Assembly: GCA_963920705.1 (NCBI GenBank)
Contig: OY987233.1
Span: 186,001 to 250,000 of the forward strand
Direction of reading: 5' to 3'
DNA from: Odiellus spinosus
Taxonomy: Eukaryota > Arthropoda > Arachnida > Opiliones > Phalangiidae
DNA length: 64,000 nt
Positions 53,621 through 64,000 of the stretch are shown here, in pieces. Every line of letters starts with the position of its first letter. Within the stretch, counting starts at the first letter, position 1. The position numbers and the translations under genes are program-made. The notes under the pieces are model-generated. The model was given only the letters and a program-made list of their open reading frames with translations, did not search any database and was not told the origin of the DNA.

Positions 53621-56600
53621 TTGGGAAATTTGTGGATTTATAATTGGGAAATTTGTGGATTTATATTTGGGAAATTTGTGGATCTACACTTGGGAAATTT
53701 GTGGATCTACACTTGGGAAATTTGTGGATCTACACTTGGAAATTTGTGGATCTACACTTGGGAAATTTGTGGATCTACACTTGGGAAATTTGTTGATCTA
53801 CACTTGGGAAATTTGTGGATCTACACTTGGGAAATTTTTGGATCTTCACTTGGGAAATTTGTGGATCTACACTTGGGAAATTTGTGGATCTACACTTGGG
53901 AAATTTGTGGATCTACACTTGGGAAATTTGTGGATCTACACTTGGGAAATTTGTGGATCTACACTTGCAAATTTGTGGATCTACACTTGGCAAATTTGTG
54001 GATCTACACTTTGCAAATTTGTGGATCTACACTTGGGAAATGTGTGGATTTACACTTGGCAAATTTGTGGATCTACACTTGGTAAATTTGTGGATCTACA
54101 CTTGGCAAATTTGTGGATCTACACTTGGCAAATTTGTGGATCTACACTTGGGAAATTTGTTGATCTACACTTGCGAAATTTGTGGATCTACTCTTGGGAA
54201 ATTTGTGGATCTACACTAAAGAAATTTGTGGATCTACACTTGGGAAATATGTGGATCTACACTTGGGAAATTTGTGGATCTATACAAAGGGAAATTTGTG
54301 GATCTATACAAAGGGAAATTTGTGGATCTATACAAAGGCAAATTTGTGGATCTATACAAAGCAAAATTTGGATCTAAACTTGGAAAAATTGTGGATTTAT
54401 TCTTGGAAAATTTGGGGATATATGCTTGGAAATTTATTGATCTATACTTGGGAAATATGTGTATCTATACTTGGGATTTTTGTGGATTTACACTTGGCAA
54501 ATTTGTGGATCTACACTTTGCAAATTTGTGGATCTACACTTGGCAAATTTGTGGATCTACACTTTGTAAATTTGTGGATCTACACTTGGGAAATGTGTGG
54601 ATTTACACTTGGCAAATTTGTGGATCTACACTTGGTAAATTTGTGGATCTACACTTGGGAAATTTGTTGATCTACACTTGGCAAATTTGTGGATCTACAC
54701 TTGGGAAATTTGTTGATCTACGCTTGCGAAATTTGTGGATCTACTCTTGGGAAATTTGTGGATCTACACTAAAGAAATTTGTGGATCTACACTTGGGAAA
54801 TATGTGGATCTACACTTGGGAAATTTGTGGATCTATACAAAGCAAAATTTGGATCTAAACTTGGAAAAATTGTGGATTTATTCTTGGAAAATTTGGGGAT
54901 ATATGCTTGGAAATTTATTGATCTATACTTGGGAAATATGTGTATCTATACTTGGGATTTTTGTGGATCTACACTTGGCAAATTTGTGGATCTACACTTG
55001 GGAAATTTTTGGATCTTCACTTGGGAAATTTGTGGATCTACACTTGGGAAATTTGTGGATCTACACTTGGGAAATTTGTGGATCTACACTTGGGAAATTT
55101 GTGGATCTACACATGGAAAATTTGTGGATCTACACTTGGGAAATTTTTGGATCTACACTAGGGAAATTTGTGGATCTACACTTGGAAAATTTGTGGATCT
55201 ACACTTGGGAAATTTGTGGATCTACACTTGGGAAATTTGTGGATCTATACAAAGCAAAATTTGGATCTAAACTTGGAAAAATTGTGGATTTATTCTTGGA
55301 AAATTTGGGGATATATGCTTGAAAATTTGTTGATCTATACTTGGGAAATGTGTTTATCTATACTTGGGATTTTTGTGGATCTACACTTGGCAAATTTGTG
55401 GATCTACACTTGGCAAATTTGTGGATCTACACTTGGGAAATTTGGGGATTTATACTTGGGAAATTTAGGGATTTATACTTGGGAAATTTGTGGATTTATA
55501 ATTGGGAAATTTGTGGATTTATAATTGGGAAATTTGTGGATTTATATTTGGGAAATTTGTGGATCTACACTTGGGAAATTTGTGGATCTACACTTGGGAA
55601 ATTTGTGGATCTACACTTGGAAATTTGTGGATCTACACTTGGGAAATTTGTGGATCTACACTTGGGAAATTTGTTGATCTACACTTGGGAAATTTGTGGA
55701 TCTACACTTGGGAAATTTTTGGATCTTCACTTGGGAAATTTGTGGATCTACACTTGGGAAATTTGTGGATCTACACTTGGGAAATTTGTGGATCTACACT
55801 TGGGAAATTTGTGGATCTACACTTGGCAAATTTGTGGATCTACACTTGCAAATTTGTGGATCTACACTTGGCAAATTTGTGGATCTACACTTTGCAAATT
55901 TGTGGATCTACACTTGGGAAATGTGTGGATTTACACTTGGCAAATTTGTGGATCTACACTTGGTAAATTTGTGGATCTACACTTGGCAAATTTGTGGATC
56001 TACACTTGGGAAATTTGTTGATCTACACTTGCGAAATTTGTGGATCTACTCTTGGGAAATTTGTGGATCTACACTAAAGAAATGTGTGGATCTACACTTG
56101 GGAAATATGTGGATCTACACTTGGGAAATTTGTGGATCTATACAAAGGGAAATTTGTGGATCTATACAAAGGGAAATTTGTGGATCTATACAAAGCAAAA
56201 TTTGGATCTAAACTTGGAAAAATTGTGGATTTATTCTTGGAAAATTTGGGGATATATGCTTGGAAATTTATTGATCTATACTTGGGAAATATGTGTATCT
56301 ATACTTGGGATTTTTGTGGATTTACACTTGGCAAATTTGTGGATCTACACTTTGCAAATTTGTGGATCTACACTTGGCAAATTTATGGATCTACACTTTG
56401 CAAATTTGTGGATCTACACTTGGGAAATGTGTGGATTTACACTTGGCAAATTTGTGGATCTACACTTGGTAAATTTGTGGATCTACACTTGGGAAATTTG
56501 TTGATCTACACTTGGCAAATTTGTGGATCTACACTTGGGAAATTTGTTGATCTACGCTTGCGAAATTTGTGGATCTACTCTTGGGAAATTTGTGGATCTA

Positions 56601-58720
56601 CACTAAAGAAATTTGTGGATCTACACTTGGGAAATATGTGGATCTACACTTGGGAAATTTGTGGATCTATACAAAGGGAAATTTGTGGATCTATACAAAG
56701 GGAAATTTGTGGATCTATACAAAGCAAAATTTGGATCTAAACTTGGAAAAATTGTGGATTTATTCTTGGAAAATTTGGGGATATATGCTTGGAAATTTAT
56801 TGATCTATACTTGGGAAATATGTGTATCTATACTTGGGATTTTTGTGGATCTACACTTGGCAAATTTGTGGATCTACACTTTGCAAATTTGTGGATCTAC
56901 ACTTGGGAAATTTTTGGATCTACACTAGGGAAATTTGTGGATCTACACTTGGAAAATTTGTGGATCTACACTTGGGAAATTTGTGGATCTACACTTGGGA
57001 AATTTGTGGATCTATACAAAGCAAAATTTGGATCTAAACTTGGAAAAATTGTGAATTTATTCTTGGAAAATTTGGGGATATATGCTTGGAAATTTGTTGA
57101 TCTATACTTGGGAAATGTGTGTATCTATACTTGGGATTTTTGTGGATCTACACTTGGCAAATTTGTGGATCTACACTTGGGAAATTTTTGGATCTACACT
57201 TGGGAAATTTGTGGATCTACACTTGGGAAATTTTTGGATCTTCACTTGGGAAATTTGTGGATCTACACTTGGCAAATTTGTGGATCTACACTTGGGAAAT
57301 TTGGGGATTTATACTTGGGAAATTTGGGGATTTATACTTGGGAAATTTGTGGATTTATAATTGGGAAATTTGTGGATTTATAATTGGGAAATTTGTGGAT
57401 TTATATTTGGGAAATTTGTGGATCTACACTTGGGAAATTTGTGGATCTACACTTGGGAAATTTGTGGATCTACACTTGGAAAATTTGTGGATCTACACTT
57501 GGGAAATTTGTGGATCTACACTTGGGAAATTTGTTGAATTACACTTGGGAAATTTGTGGATCTACACTTGGGAAATTTTTGGATCTTCACTTGGGAAATT
57601 TGTGGATCTACACTTGGGAAATTTGTGGATCTACACTTGGGAAATTTGTGGATCTACACTTGGGAAATTTGTGGATCTACACTTGGGAAATTTGTGGATC
57701 TACACTTGCAAATTTGTGGATCTACACTTGGCAAATTTGTGGATCTACACTTTGCAAATTTGTGGATCTACACTTGGGAAATGTGTGGATTTACACTTGG
57801 CAAATTTGTGGATCTACACTTGGTAAATTTGTGGATCTACACTTGGCAAATTTGTGGATCTACACTTGGCAAATTTGTGGATCTACACTTGGGAAATTTG
57901 TTGATCTACACTTGCGAAATTTGTGGATCTACTCTTGGGAAATTTGTGGATCTACACTAAAGAAATTTGTGGATCTACACTTGGGAAATATGTGGATCTA
58001 CACTTGGGAAATTTGTGGATCTATACAAAGGGAAATTTGTGGATCTATACAAAGGGAAATTTGTGGATCTATACAAAGGGAAATTTGTGGATCTATACAA
58101 AGGGAAATTTGTGGATCTATACAAAGCAAAATTTGGATCTAAACTTGGAAAAATTGTGGATTTATTCTTGGAAAATTTGGGGATATATGCTAGGAAATTT
58201 ATTGATCTATACTTGGGAAATATGTGTATCTATACTTGGGATTTTTGTGGATCTACACTTTTCAAATTTGTGGATCTACACTTTGCAAATTTGTGGATCT
58301 ACACTTGGGAAATTTTTGGATCTACACTAGGGAAATTTGTGGATCTTCACTTGGAAAATTTGTGGATCTACACTTGGGAAATTTGTGGATCTACACTTGG
58401 GAAATTTGTGGATCTATACAAAGCAAAATTTGGATCTAAACTTGGAAAAATTGTGAATTTATTCTTGGAAAATTTGGGGATATATGCTTGGAAATTTGTT
58501 GATCTATACTTGGGAAATGTGTGTATCTATACTTGGGATTTTTGTGGATCTACACTTGGCAAATTTGTGGATCTACACTTGGGAAATCTTTGGATCTACA
58601 ATTGGGAAATTTGTGGATCTACACTTGGGAAATTTTTGGATCTTCACTTGGGAAATTTGGGGATTTATACTTGGGAAATTTGGGGATTTATACTTGGGAA
58701 ATTTTTGGATTTATAATTGG
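53621..58720. repeat. ~1.88-kb HOR units of the right domain
   Basis: Paired TTATAATTGGG monomers followed by TTATATTTGGG mark 53,621, 55,502 and 57,384, at offsets of 1,881 and 1,882 bp. Each unit runs through a CTTGGAAATTTG or CTTGGAAAATTTG monomer, GATCTTCACTTGGG, a TTGCAAATTTG run, CTAAAGAAA, an ACAAAG cluster of three to five copies, and one or two further cassettes. The third unit has only one long ACAAAG cluster (five copies, 58,025-58,140) and is shorter; the next anchor is at ~58,740. Further anchors lie at 44,804, 45,904, 49,512, 61,611 and 63,334. Confidence 0.78.
58025..58140. repeat. Longest ACAAAG cluster: five 24-bp monomers
   Basis: ACAAAG starts at 58,025, 58,049, 58,073, 58,097 and 58,121, exactly 24 bp apart. 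The first four continue as GGGAAATTTGTGG and the last as GCAAAATTTGG. The 24-bp length is one base more than the array norm and is a multiple of three. Other cassettes carry one to four copies, always with the GCAAAATTTGG form last. Confidence 0.93.
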
Positions 58721-60689
58721 GAAATTTGTGGATTTATAATTGGGAAATTTGTGGATTTATATTTGGGAAATTTGTGGATCTACACTTGGGAAATTTGTGG
58801 ATCTACACTTGGGAAATTTGTGGATCTACACTTGGGAAATTTGTGGATCTACACTTGGGAAATTTTTGGATCTTCACTTGGGAAATTTGTGGATCTACAC
58901 TTGGGAAATTTGTGGATCTACACTTGGGAAATTTGTGGATCTACACTTGGGAAATTTGTGGATCTTCACTTGGGAAATTTGTGGATCTACACTTGGGAAA
59001 TTTGTGGATCTACACTTGGGAAAATTGTGGATCTACTCTTTTGAAATTTGTGGATCTACACTAGGGAAATTTGTGGTTCTACACTTGGGAAATATGTGGA
59101 TCTACACTTGGGAAATTTGTGGATCTATACAAAGGGAAATTTGTGGATCTATACAAAGGGAAATTTGTGGATCTATACAAAGCAAAATTTGGATCTAAAC
59201 TTGGAAAAATTGTGGATTTATTCTTGGAAAATTTGGGGATATATGCTTGGAAATTTATTGATCTATACTTGGGAAATATGTGTATCTATACTTGGGATTT
59301 TTGTGGATTTACACTTGGCAAATTTGTGGATCTCTACTTTGCAAATTTGTGGATCTACACTTGGGAAATTTTTGGATCTACACTAGGGAAATTTGTGGAT
59401 CTACACTTGGGAAATTTGTGGATCTATACAAAGTAAAATTTGGTTCTAAACTTGGAAAAATTGTGGATTTATTCTTGGAAAATTTGGGGATATATGCTTG
59501 GAAATTTGTTGATCTATACTTGGGAAATATGTGTATCTATACTTGGGATTTTTGTGGATCTACACTTGGCAAATTTGTGGATCTACACTTGGGAAATTTT
59601 TGGATCTACACTTGGGAAATTTTTGGATCTTCACTTGGGAAATTTGTGGATCTACACTAGGCAAATTTGTGGATCTACACTTGGGAAATTTGGGGATTTA
59701 TACTTGGGAAATTTGTGGATTTATACTTGGGAAATTTGTGGATCTACACTTGGGAAATTTGTGGATCTACACTTGGGAAATTTGTGGATCTACACTTGGG
59801 AAATTTGTGGATCTACACTTGGAAAATTTGTGGATCTACACTTGGGAAATTTGTGGATCTACACTTGGGAAATTTGTTGATCTACACTTGGGAAATTTTT
59901 GGATCTACACTTGGGAAATTTGTGGATCTACACTTGGGAAATTTTTGGATCTTCACTTGGGAAATTTGTGGATCTACACTTGGGAAATTTGTGGATCTAC
60001 ACTTGGGAAATTTGTGGATCTACACTTGGGAAATTTGTGGATCTACACTTCGAAAATTTTTGGATCTACACTTGGGAAATTTGTGGATCTACACTTGGGA
60101 AATTTGTTGATCTACACTTGGGAAATTTTTGGACCTACACTTGGGAAAAATGTGGATCTACACTTGGGAAATTTTTGGATCTTCACTTGGGAAATTTGTG
60201 GATCTACACTTGGGAAACTTGTGGATCTACACTTGGGAAATTTGTGGATCTACACTTGGAAAATTTGTGGATCTACACTTGGGAAATTTGTGGATCTAGA
60301 CTTGGGAAATTTGTGGATCTACACTTGGGAAATTTTTGGATCTACACTTGGGAAATTTGTGGATCTACACTTGGGAAATTTGTGGATCTACACTTGGGAA
60401 ATTTGTGGATCTACTCTTTTGAAATTTGTGGATCTACACTAGGGAAATTTGTGGATCTACACTTGGGAAATTTGTGGATCTACACTTGGGAAATTTGTGG
60501 ATCTATACAAAGGGAAATTTGTGGATCTATAAAAAGCAAAATTTGGATCTAAACTTGGAAAAATTGTGGATTTATTCTTGGAAAATTTGGGGATATATGC
60601 TTGGAAATTTGTTGATCTATACTTGGGAAATATGTGTATCTATACTTGGGATTTTTGTGGATCTACAGTTGGCAAATTTGTGGATCTAC

Positions 60690-61790
60690 ACTTGGGAAAT
60701 TTGTGGATTTACACTTGGCAAATTTGTGGATCTACACTTGGTAAATTTGTGGATCTACACTTGGCAAATTTGTGGATCTACACTTGGAAAAATTTGTGGA
60801 TCTACACTTGGGAAATTTGTTGATCTACACTTGCGAAATTTGTGGATCTACTCTTGGGAAATTTGTGGATCTACACTAAAGAAATTTGTGGATCTACACT
60901 TGGGAAATATGTGGATCTACACTTGGGAAATTTGTGGATATATACAAAGAGAAATTTGTGGATCTATACAAAGGGAAATTTGTGGATCTATACAAAGCAA
61001 AATTTGGATCTAAACTTGGAAAAATTGTGGATTTATTCTTGGAAAATTTGGGGATATATGCTTGGAAATTTATTGATCTATACTTGGGAAATATGTGTAT
61101 CTATACTTGGGATATTTGTGGATCTACACTTGGCAAATTTGTGGATCTACACTTTGCAAATTTGTGGATCTACACTTGGGAAATTTTTGGATCTACACTA
61201 GGGAAATTTGTGGATCTACACTTGGAAAATTTGTGGATCTACACTTGGGAAATTTGTGGATCTACACTTGGGAAATTTGTGGATCTATACAAAGCAAAAT
61301 TTGGATCTAAACTTGGAAAAATTGTGGATTTATTCTTGGAAAATTTGGGGATATATGCTTCGAAATTTGTTGATCTATACTTGGGAAATATGTGTATCTA
61401 TACTTGGGATTTTTGTGGATCTACACTTGGCAAATTTGTGGATCTACACTTGGGAAATTTTTGGATCTACACTTGGGAAATTTGTGGATCTACACTTGGG
61501 AAATTTTTGGATCTTCACTTGGGAAATTTGTGGATCTACACTTGGCAAATTTGTGGATCTACACTTGGGAAATTTGGGGATTTATACTTGGGAAATTTGT
61601 GGATTTATAATTGGGAAATTTGTGGATTTATATTTGGGAAATTTGTGGATCTACACTTGGCAAATTTGTGGATCTACACTTGGTAAATTTGTGGATCTAC
61701 ACTTGGCAAATTTGTGGATCTACACTTGGAAAAATTTGTGGATCTACACTTGGGAAATTTGTTGATCTACACTTGCGAAATTTGTGGATC
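60690..61790. repeat. ~943-bp repeated segment with a CTTGGAAAAATTTG 24-mer
   Basis: The 24-bp monomer with five A residues, CTTGGAAAAATTTG, lies at ~60,783 and ~61,726, 943 bp apart. On both sides the neighbours match: CTTGGTAAATTTG and CTTGGCAAATTTG before, TTGTTGATCTAC and CTTGCGAAATTTG after. I saw this variant in a GTGG context nowhere else in the window. Between the two copies lie two cassettes (~61,051 and ~61,350) and a TTATAATTGGG segment. The two copies evidently arose by duplication. Confidence 0.75.
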
Positions 61791-63029
61791 TACACTTGGC
61801 AAATTTGTGGATCTACACTTTGCAAATTTGTGGATCTACACTTGGGAAATGTGTGGATTTACACTTGGCAAATTTGTGGATCTACACTTGGTAAATTTGT
61901 GGATCTACACTTGGCAAATTTGTGGATCTACACTTGGCAAATTTGTGGATCTACACTTGGGAAATTTGTTGATCTACACTTGCGAAATTTGTGGATCTAC
62001 TCTTGGGAAATTTGTGGATCTACACTAAAGAAATTTGTGGATCTACACTTGGGAAATATGTGGATCTACACTTGGGAAATTTGTGGATCTATACAAAGGG
62101 AAATTTGTGGATCTATACAAAGGGAAATTTGTGGATCTATACAAAGCAAAATTTGGATCTAAACTTGGAAAAATTGTGGATTTATCCTTGGAAAATTTGG
62201 GGATATATGCTTGGAAATTTATTGATCTATACTTGGGAAATATGTGTATCTATACTTGGGATTTTTGTGGATTTACACTTGGCAAATTTGTGGATCTACA
62301 CTTTGCAAATTTGTGGATCTACACTTGGCAAATTTGTGGATCTACACTTTGCAAATTTGTGGATCTACACTTGGGAAATGTGTGGATTTACACTTGGCAA
62401 ATTTGTGGATCTACACTTGGTAAATTTGTGGATCTACACTTGGGAAATTTGTTGATCTACACTTGGCAAATTTGTGGATCTACACTTGGGAAATTTGTTG
62501 ATCTACGCTTGCGAAATTTGTGGATCTACTCTTGGGAAATTTGTGGATCTACACTAAAGAAATTTGTGGATCTACACTTGGGAAATATGTGGATCTACAC
62601 TTGGGAAATTTGTGGATCTATACAAAGGGAAATTTGTGGATCTATACAAAGGGAAATTTGTGGATCTATACAAAGCAAAATTTGGATCTAAACTTGGAAA
62701 AATTGTAGATTTATTCTTGGAAAATTTGGGGATATATGCTTGGAAATTTATTGATCTATACTTGGGAAATATGTGTATCTATACTTGGGATTTTTGTGGA
62801 TCTACACTTGGCAAATTTGTGGATCTACACTTTGCAAATTTGTGGATCTACACTTGGGAAATTTTTGGATCTACACTAGGGAAATTTGTGGATCTACACT
62901 TGGAAAATTTGTGGATCTACACTTGGGAAATTTGTGGATCTACACTTGGGAAATTTGTGGATCTATACAAAGCAAAATTTGGATCTAAACTTGGAAAAAT
63001 TGTGAATTTATTCTTGGAAAATTTGGGGA

Positions 63030-64000
63030 TATATGCTTGGAAATTTGTTGATCTATACTTGGGAAATGTGTGTATCTATACTTGGGATTTTTGTGGATCT
63101 ACACTTGGCAAATTTGTGGATCTACACTTGGATATTTTTGGATCTACACTTGGGAAATTTGTGGATCTACACTTGGGAAATTTTTGGATCTTCACTTGGG
63201 AAATTTGTGGATCTACACTTGGCAAATTTGTGGATCTACACTTGGGAAATTTGGGGATTTATACTTGGGAAATTTGGGGATTTATACTTGGGAAATTTGT
63301 GGATTTATAATTGGGAAATTTGTGGATTTATAATTGGGAAATTTGTGGATTTATATTTGGGAAATTTGTGGATCTACACTTGGGAAATTTGTGGATCTAC
63401 ACTTGGGAAATTTGTGGATCTACACTTGGAAAATTTGTGGATCTACACTTGGGAAATTTGTGGATCTACACTTGGGAAATTTGTTGAATTACACTTGGGA
63501 AATTTGTGGATCTACACTTGGGAAATTTTTGGATCTTCACTTGGGAAATTTGTGGATCTACACTTGGGAAATTTGTGGATCTACACTTGGGAAATTTGTG
63601 GATCTACACTTGGGAAATTTGTGGATCTACACTTGGGAAATTTGTGGATCTACACTTGCAAATTTGTGGATCTACACTTGGCAAATTTGTGGATCTACAC
63701 TTTGCAAATTTGTGGATCTACACTTGGGAAATGTGTGGATTTACACTTGGCAAATTTGTGGATCTACACTTGGTAAATTTGTGGATCTACACTTGGCAAA
63801 TTTGTGGATCTACACTTGGCAAATTTGTGGATCTACACTTGGGAAATTTGTTGATCTACACTTGCGAAATTTGTGGATCTACTCTTGGGAAATTTGTGGA
63901 TCTACACTAAAGAAATTTGTGGATCTACACTTGGGAAATATGTGGATCTACACTTGGGAAATTTGTGGATCTATACAAAGGGAAATTTGTGGATCTATAC
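63030..64000. repeat. Copy of 57,080-58,050 at the right edge
   Basis: The rare TTGTTGAATTAC monomer lies at 57,531 and 63,481, and TTATAATTGGG pairs at ~57,384 and ~63,334, both 5,950 bp apart. The order of monomers matches closely from the cassette at 63,027 to the edge. Differences are small, such as a CTTGGATATTTTTGG monomer at ~63,127. The window ends inside the ACAAAG cluster that corresponds to the five-copy cluster at 58,025, so the copy continues outside the window. Confidence 0.85.

Larger units (their letters stand above)
46300..54400. repeat. Long duplication in the right domain, offset 3.5-4.2 kb
   Basis: Segments in 46.3-50.2 kb recur in 50.4-54.4 kb in the same order. Offsets step from 3,470 bp (47,154 to 50,624) to 3,767 bp (47,566 to 51,333 and 48,095 to 51,862), then 3,743 bp (48,581 to 52,324), 4,109 bp (49,512 to 53,621) and 4,155 bp (50,071 to 54,226). 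The steps reflect whole inserted pieces: an extra cassette near 51,040, a 412-bp duplication near 52,930 and single monomers. This is best read as one old unit of ~3.5 kb that was duplicated and then edited by local gains and losses. Confidence 0.7.
1..64000 (+). repeat. 23-bp satellite DNA array filling the whole window
   Basis: The sequence consists of tandem copies of a 23-bp monomer, about 2,780 in all, always in the same orientation. An exact consensus copy lies at 301-323. It has 9 G+C of 23 (39 %), no CG dinucleotide, no ATG, an AAATTT core and a GATC. Most monomers differ from it at 0-4 positions. Common variants are GGCAAA or GGAAAA for GGGAAA, TTTTGG for TTTGTGG, and GATTTATAC for GATCTACAC. 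Length variants of 21, 22 and 24 bp also occur. No stretch of unrelated sequence was found, and both window ends cut through the array, so its true length is unknown. The monomer matches no satellite I know by name. Transcription or centromere function cannot be judged from sequence alone. Confidence 0.98.
43261..64000. repeat. Right-hand satellite domain, rich in marker cassettes
   Basis: Thirty-four ATATATGC cassettes lie between 43,030 and 63,027, about one per 620 bp. Typical monomers are CTAAAGAAATTTG (19 seen, the first at ~44,093), GATCTTCACTTGGG, AATGTGTGGATTTAC, TTGTTGATCTAC and CTTGGAAAAATTGTGG. Left-domain markers GTTATTCTAC, GCGGATTTA, CTAGTAAAATTT and ATTGGTGG are absent (one ATTGGTTGATCT lies at ~51,239). 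Nested repeats are visible: ~529-bp units, 1.88-kb units anchored by paired TTATAATTGGG monomers, and longer duplications. The array continues past the right edge, ending inside an ACAAAG cluster. Confidence 0.85.

Noticed and set aside
1-64000. CRISPR array
   Set aside because: Repeats follow each other directly with no unique spacers, the unit is 23 bp with graded divergence, and no cas-like gene is present.
1-64000. CENP-B box or telomere repeat
   Set aside because: The consensus has no CG, and I saw no CENP-B box pattern (TTCG....A..CGGG). No TTAGGG- or TTTAGGG-like tandem run is present. A centromeric role is neither supported nor excluded.
1-64000. Transposon, virus-like element or tRNA/rRNA gene hidden in the array
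   Set aside because: Reading both strands I found no stretch longer than about two monomers that could not be aligned to the 23-bp unit, no terminal repeats flanking foreign DNA, and no tRNA- or rRNA-like sequence.
1-64000. Fungal repeat-induced point mutation as the cause of the T-type (GATTTATAC) monomers
   Set aside because: The C-to-T changes are phase-locked, linked in pairs and inherited in blocks. Such mutation would scatter CpA-to-TpA and TpG-to-TpA changes over all monomers.
1-64000. A-tract phasing giving curved DNA
   Set aside because: AAATTT recurs every 23 bp, which is about 2.2 helical turns and not an integer, so the tracts do not reinforce one bend direction. A curvature calculation would be needed to claim more.

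Overview
The whole 64 kb window is one uninterrupted tandem satellite array. The basic monomer is 23 bp (an exact consensus copy lies at 301-323; cores GGGAAATTTGTGG and ATCTACACTT). About 2,780 monomers run head to tail in a single orientation, and both window edges cut through the array. I see no protein gene, RNA gene, transposon, virus-like element, unique spacer or inverted segment. The window suggests a eukaryotic nuclear genome, in satellite heterochromatin or a centromeric, pericentromeric or subtelomeric block. I do not recognise the monomer and cannot name the organism or lineage from it.

The array is a mosaic of higher-order repeats (HORs). Monomers carrying particular substitutions or 1-3 bp length changes recur in fixed order, so long blocks can be matched by eye. 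(1) About 265-5,060 is a copy of a ~4 kb HOR with an internal ~1 kb tandem duplication. (2) About 4,330-11,500 holds three units of 2.2-2.6 kb, each ending in a pair of 322-bp 14-mers, with blocks of T-rich monomers. (3) About 11,500-18,285 holds six units of 0.87-1.24 kb plus 322-bp 14-mers. (4) 18,286-26,395 is two adjacent, nearly identical copies of the ~4 kb HOR, offset 4,040 bp. (5) About 26,400-31,930 is built on 322-bp and then 276-bp (12-mer) HORs, repeated at an offset of 1,748 bp around a private block of GTGAATCTATAC monomers (30,252-30,504). (6) About 31,930-34,065 is a displaced copy of parts of blocks 2 and 3. (7) 34,065-41,830 has three units spaced 2,365 and 2,504 bp apart. 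(8) About 41,830-43,260 is a transition.

(9) From ~43 kb to the right edge the composition changes. A marker cassette (24-bp ACAAAG monomers followed by an ATATATGC monomer) occurs about once per 620 bp, against once per ~2.2 kb on the left. New marker monomers appear (CTAAAGAAA, GATCTTCACTTGGG) and left-hand markers vanish (GTTATTCTAC, ATTGGTGG, CTAGTAAAATTT). HORs here are about 0.53, 1.88, 3.5-4.1 and 5.95 kb.

The very long plus-strand open frames are by-products of the repeat: the consensus has no stop in any phase on this strand, and 23 mod 3 = 2 makes each frame cycle through all phases. Nothing here works together as genes. The interest lies in the satellite family and its layered duplication history. 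All lengths, counts and boundaries were read by eye; boundaries are good to roughly one or two monomers.
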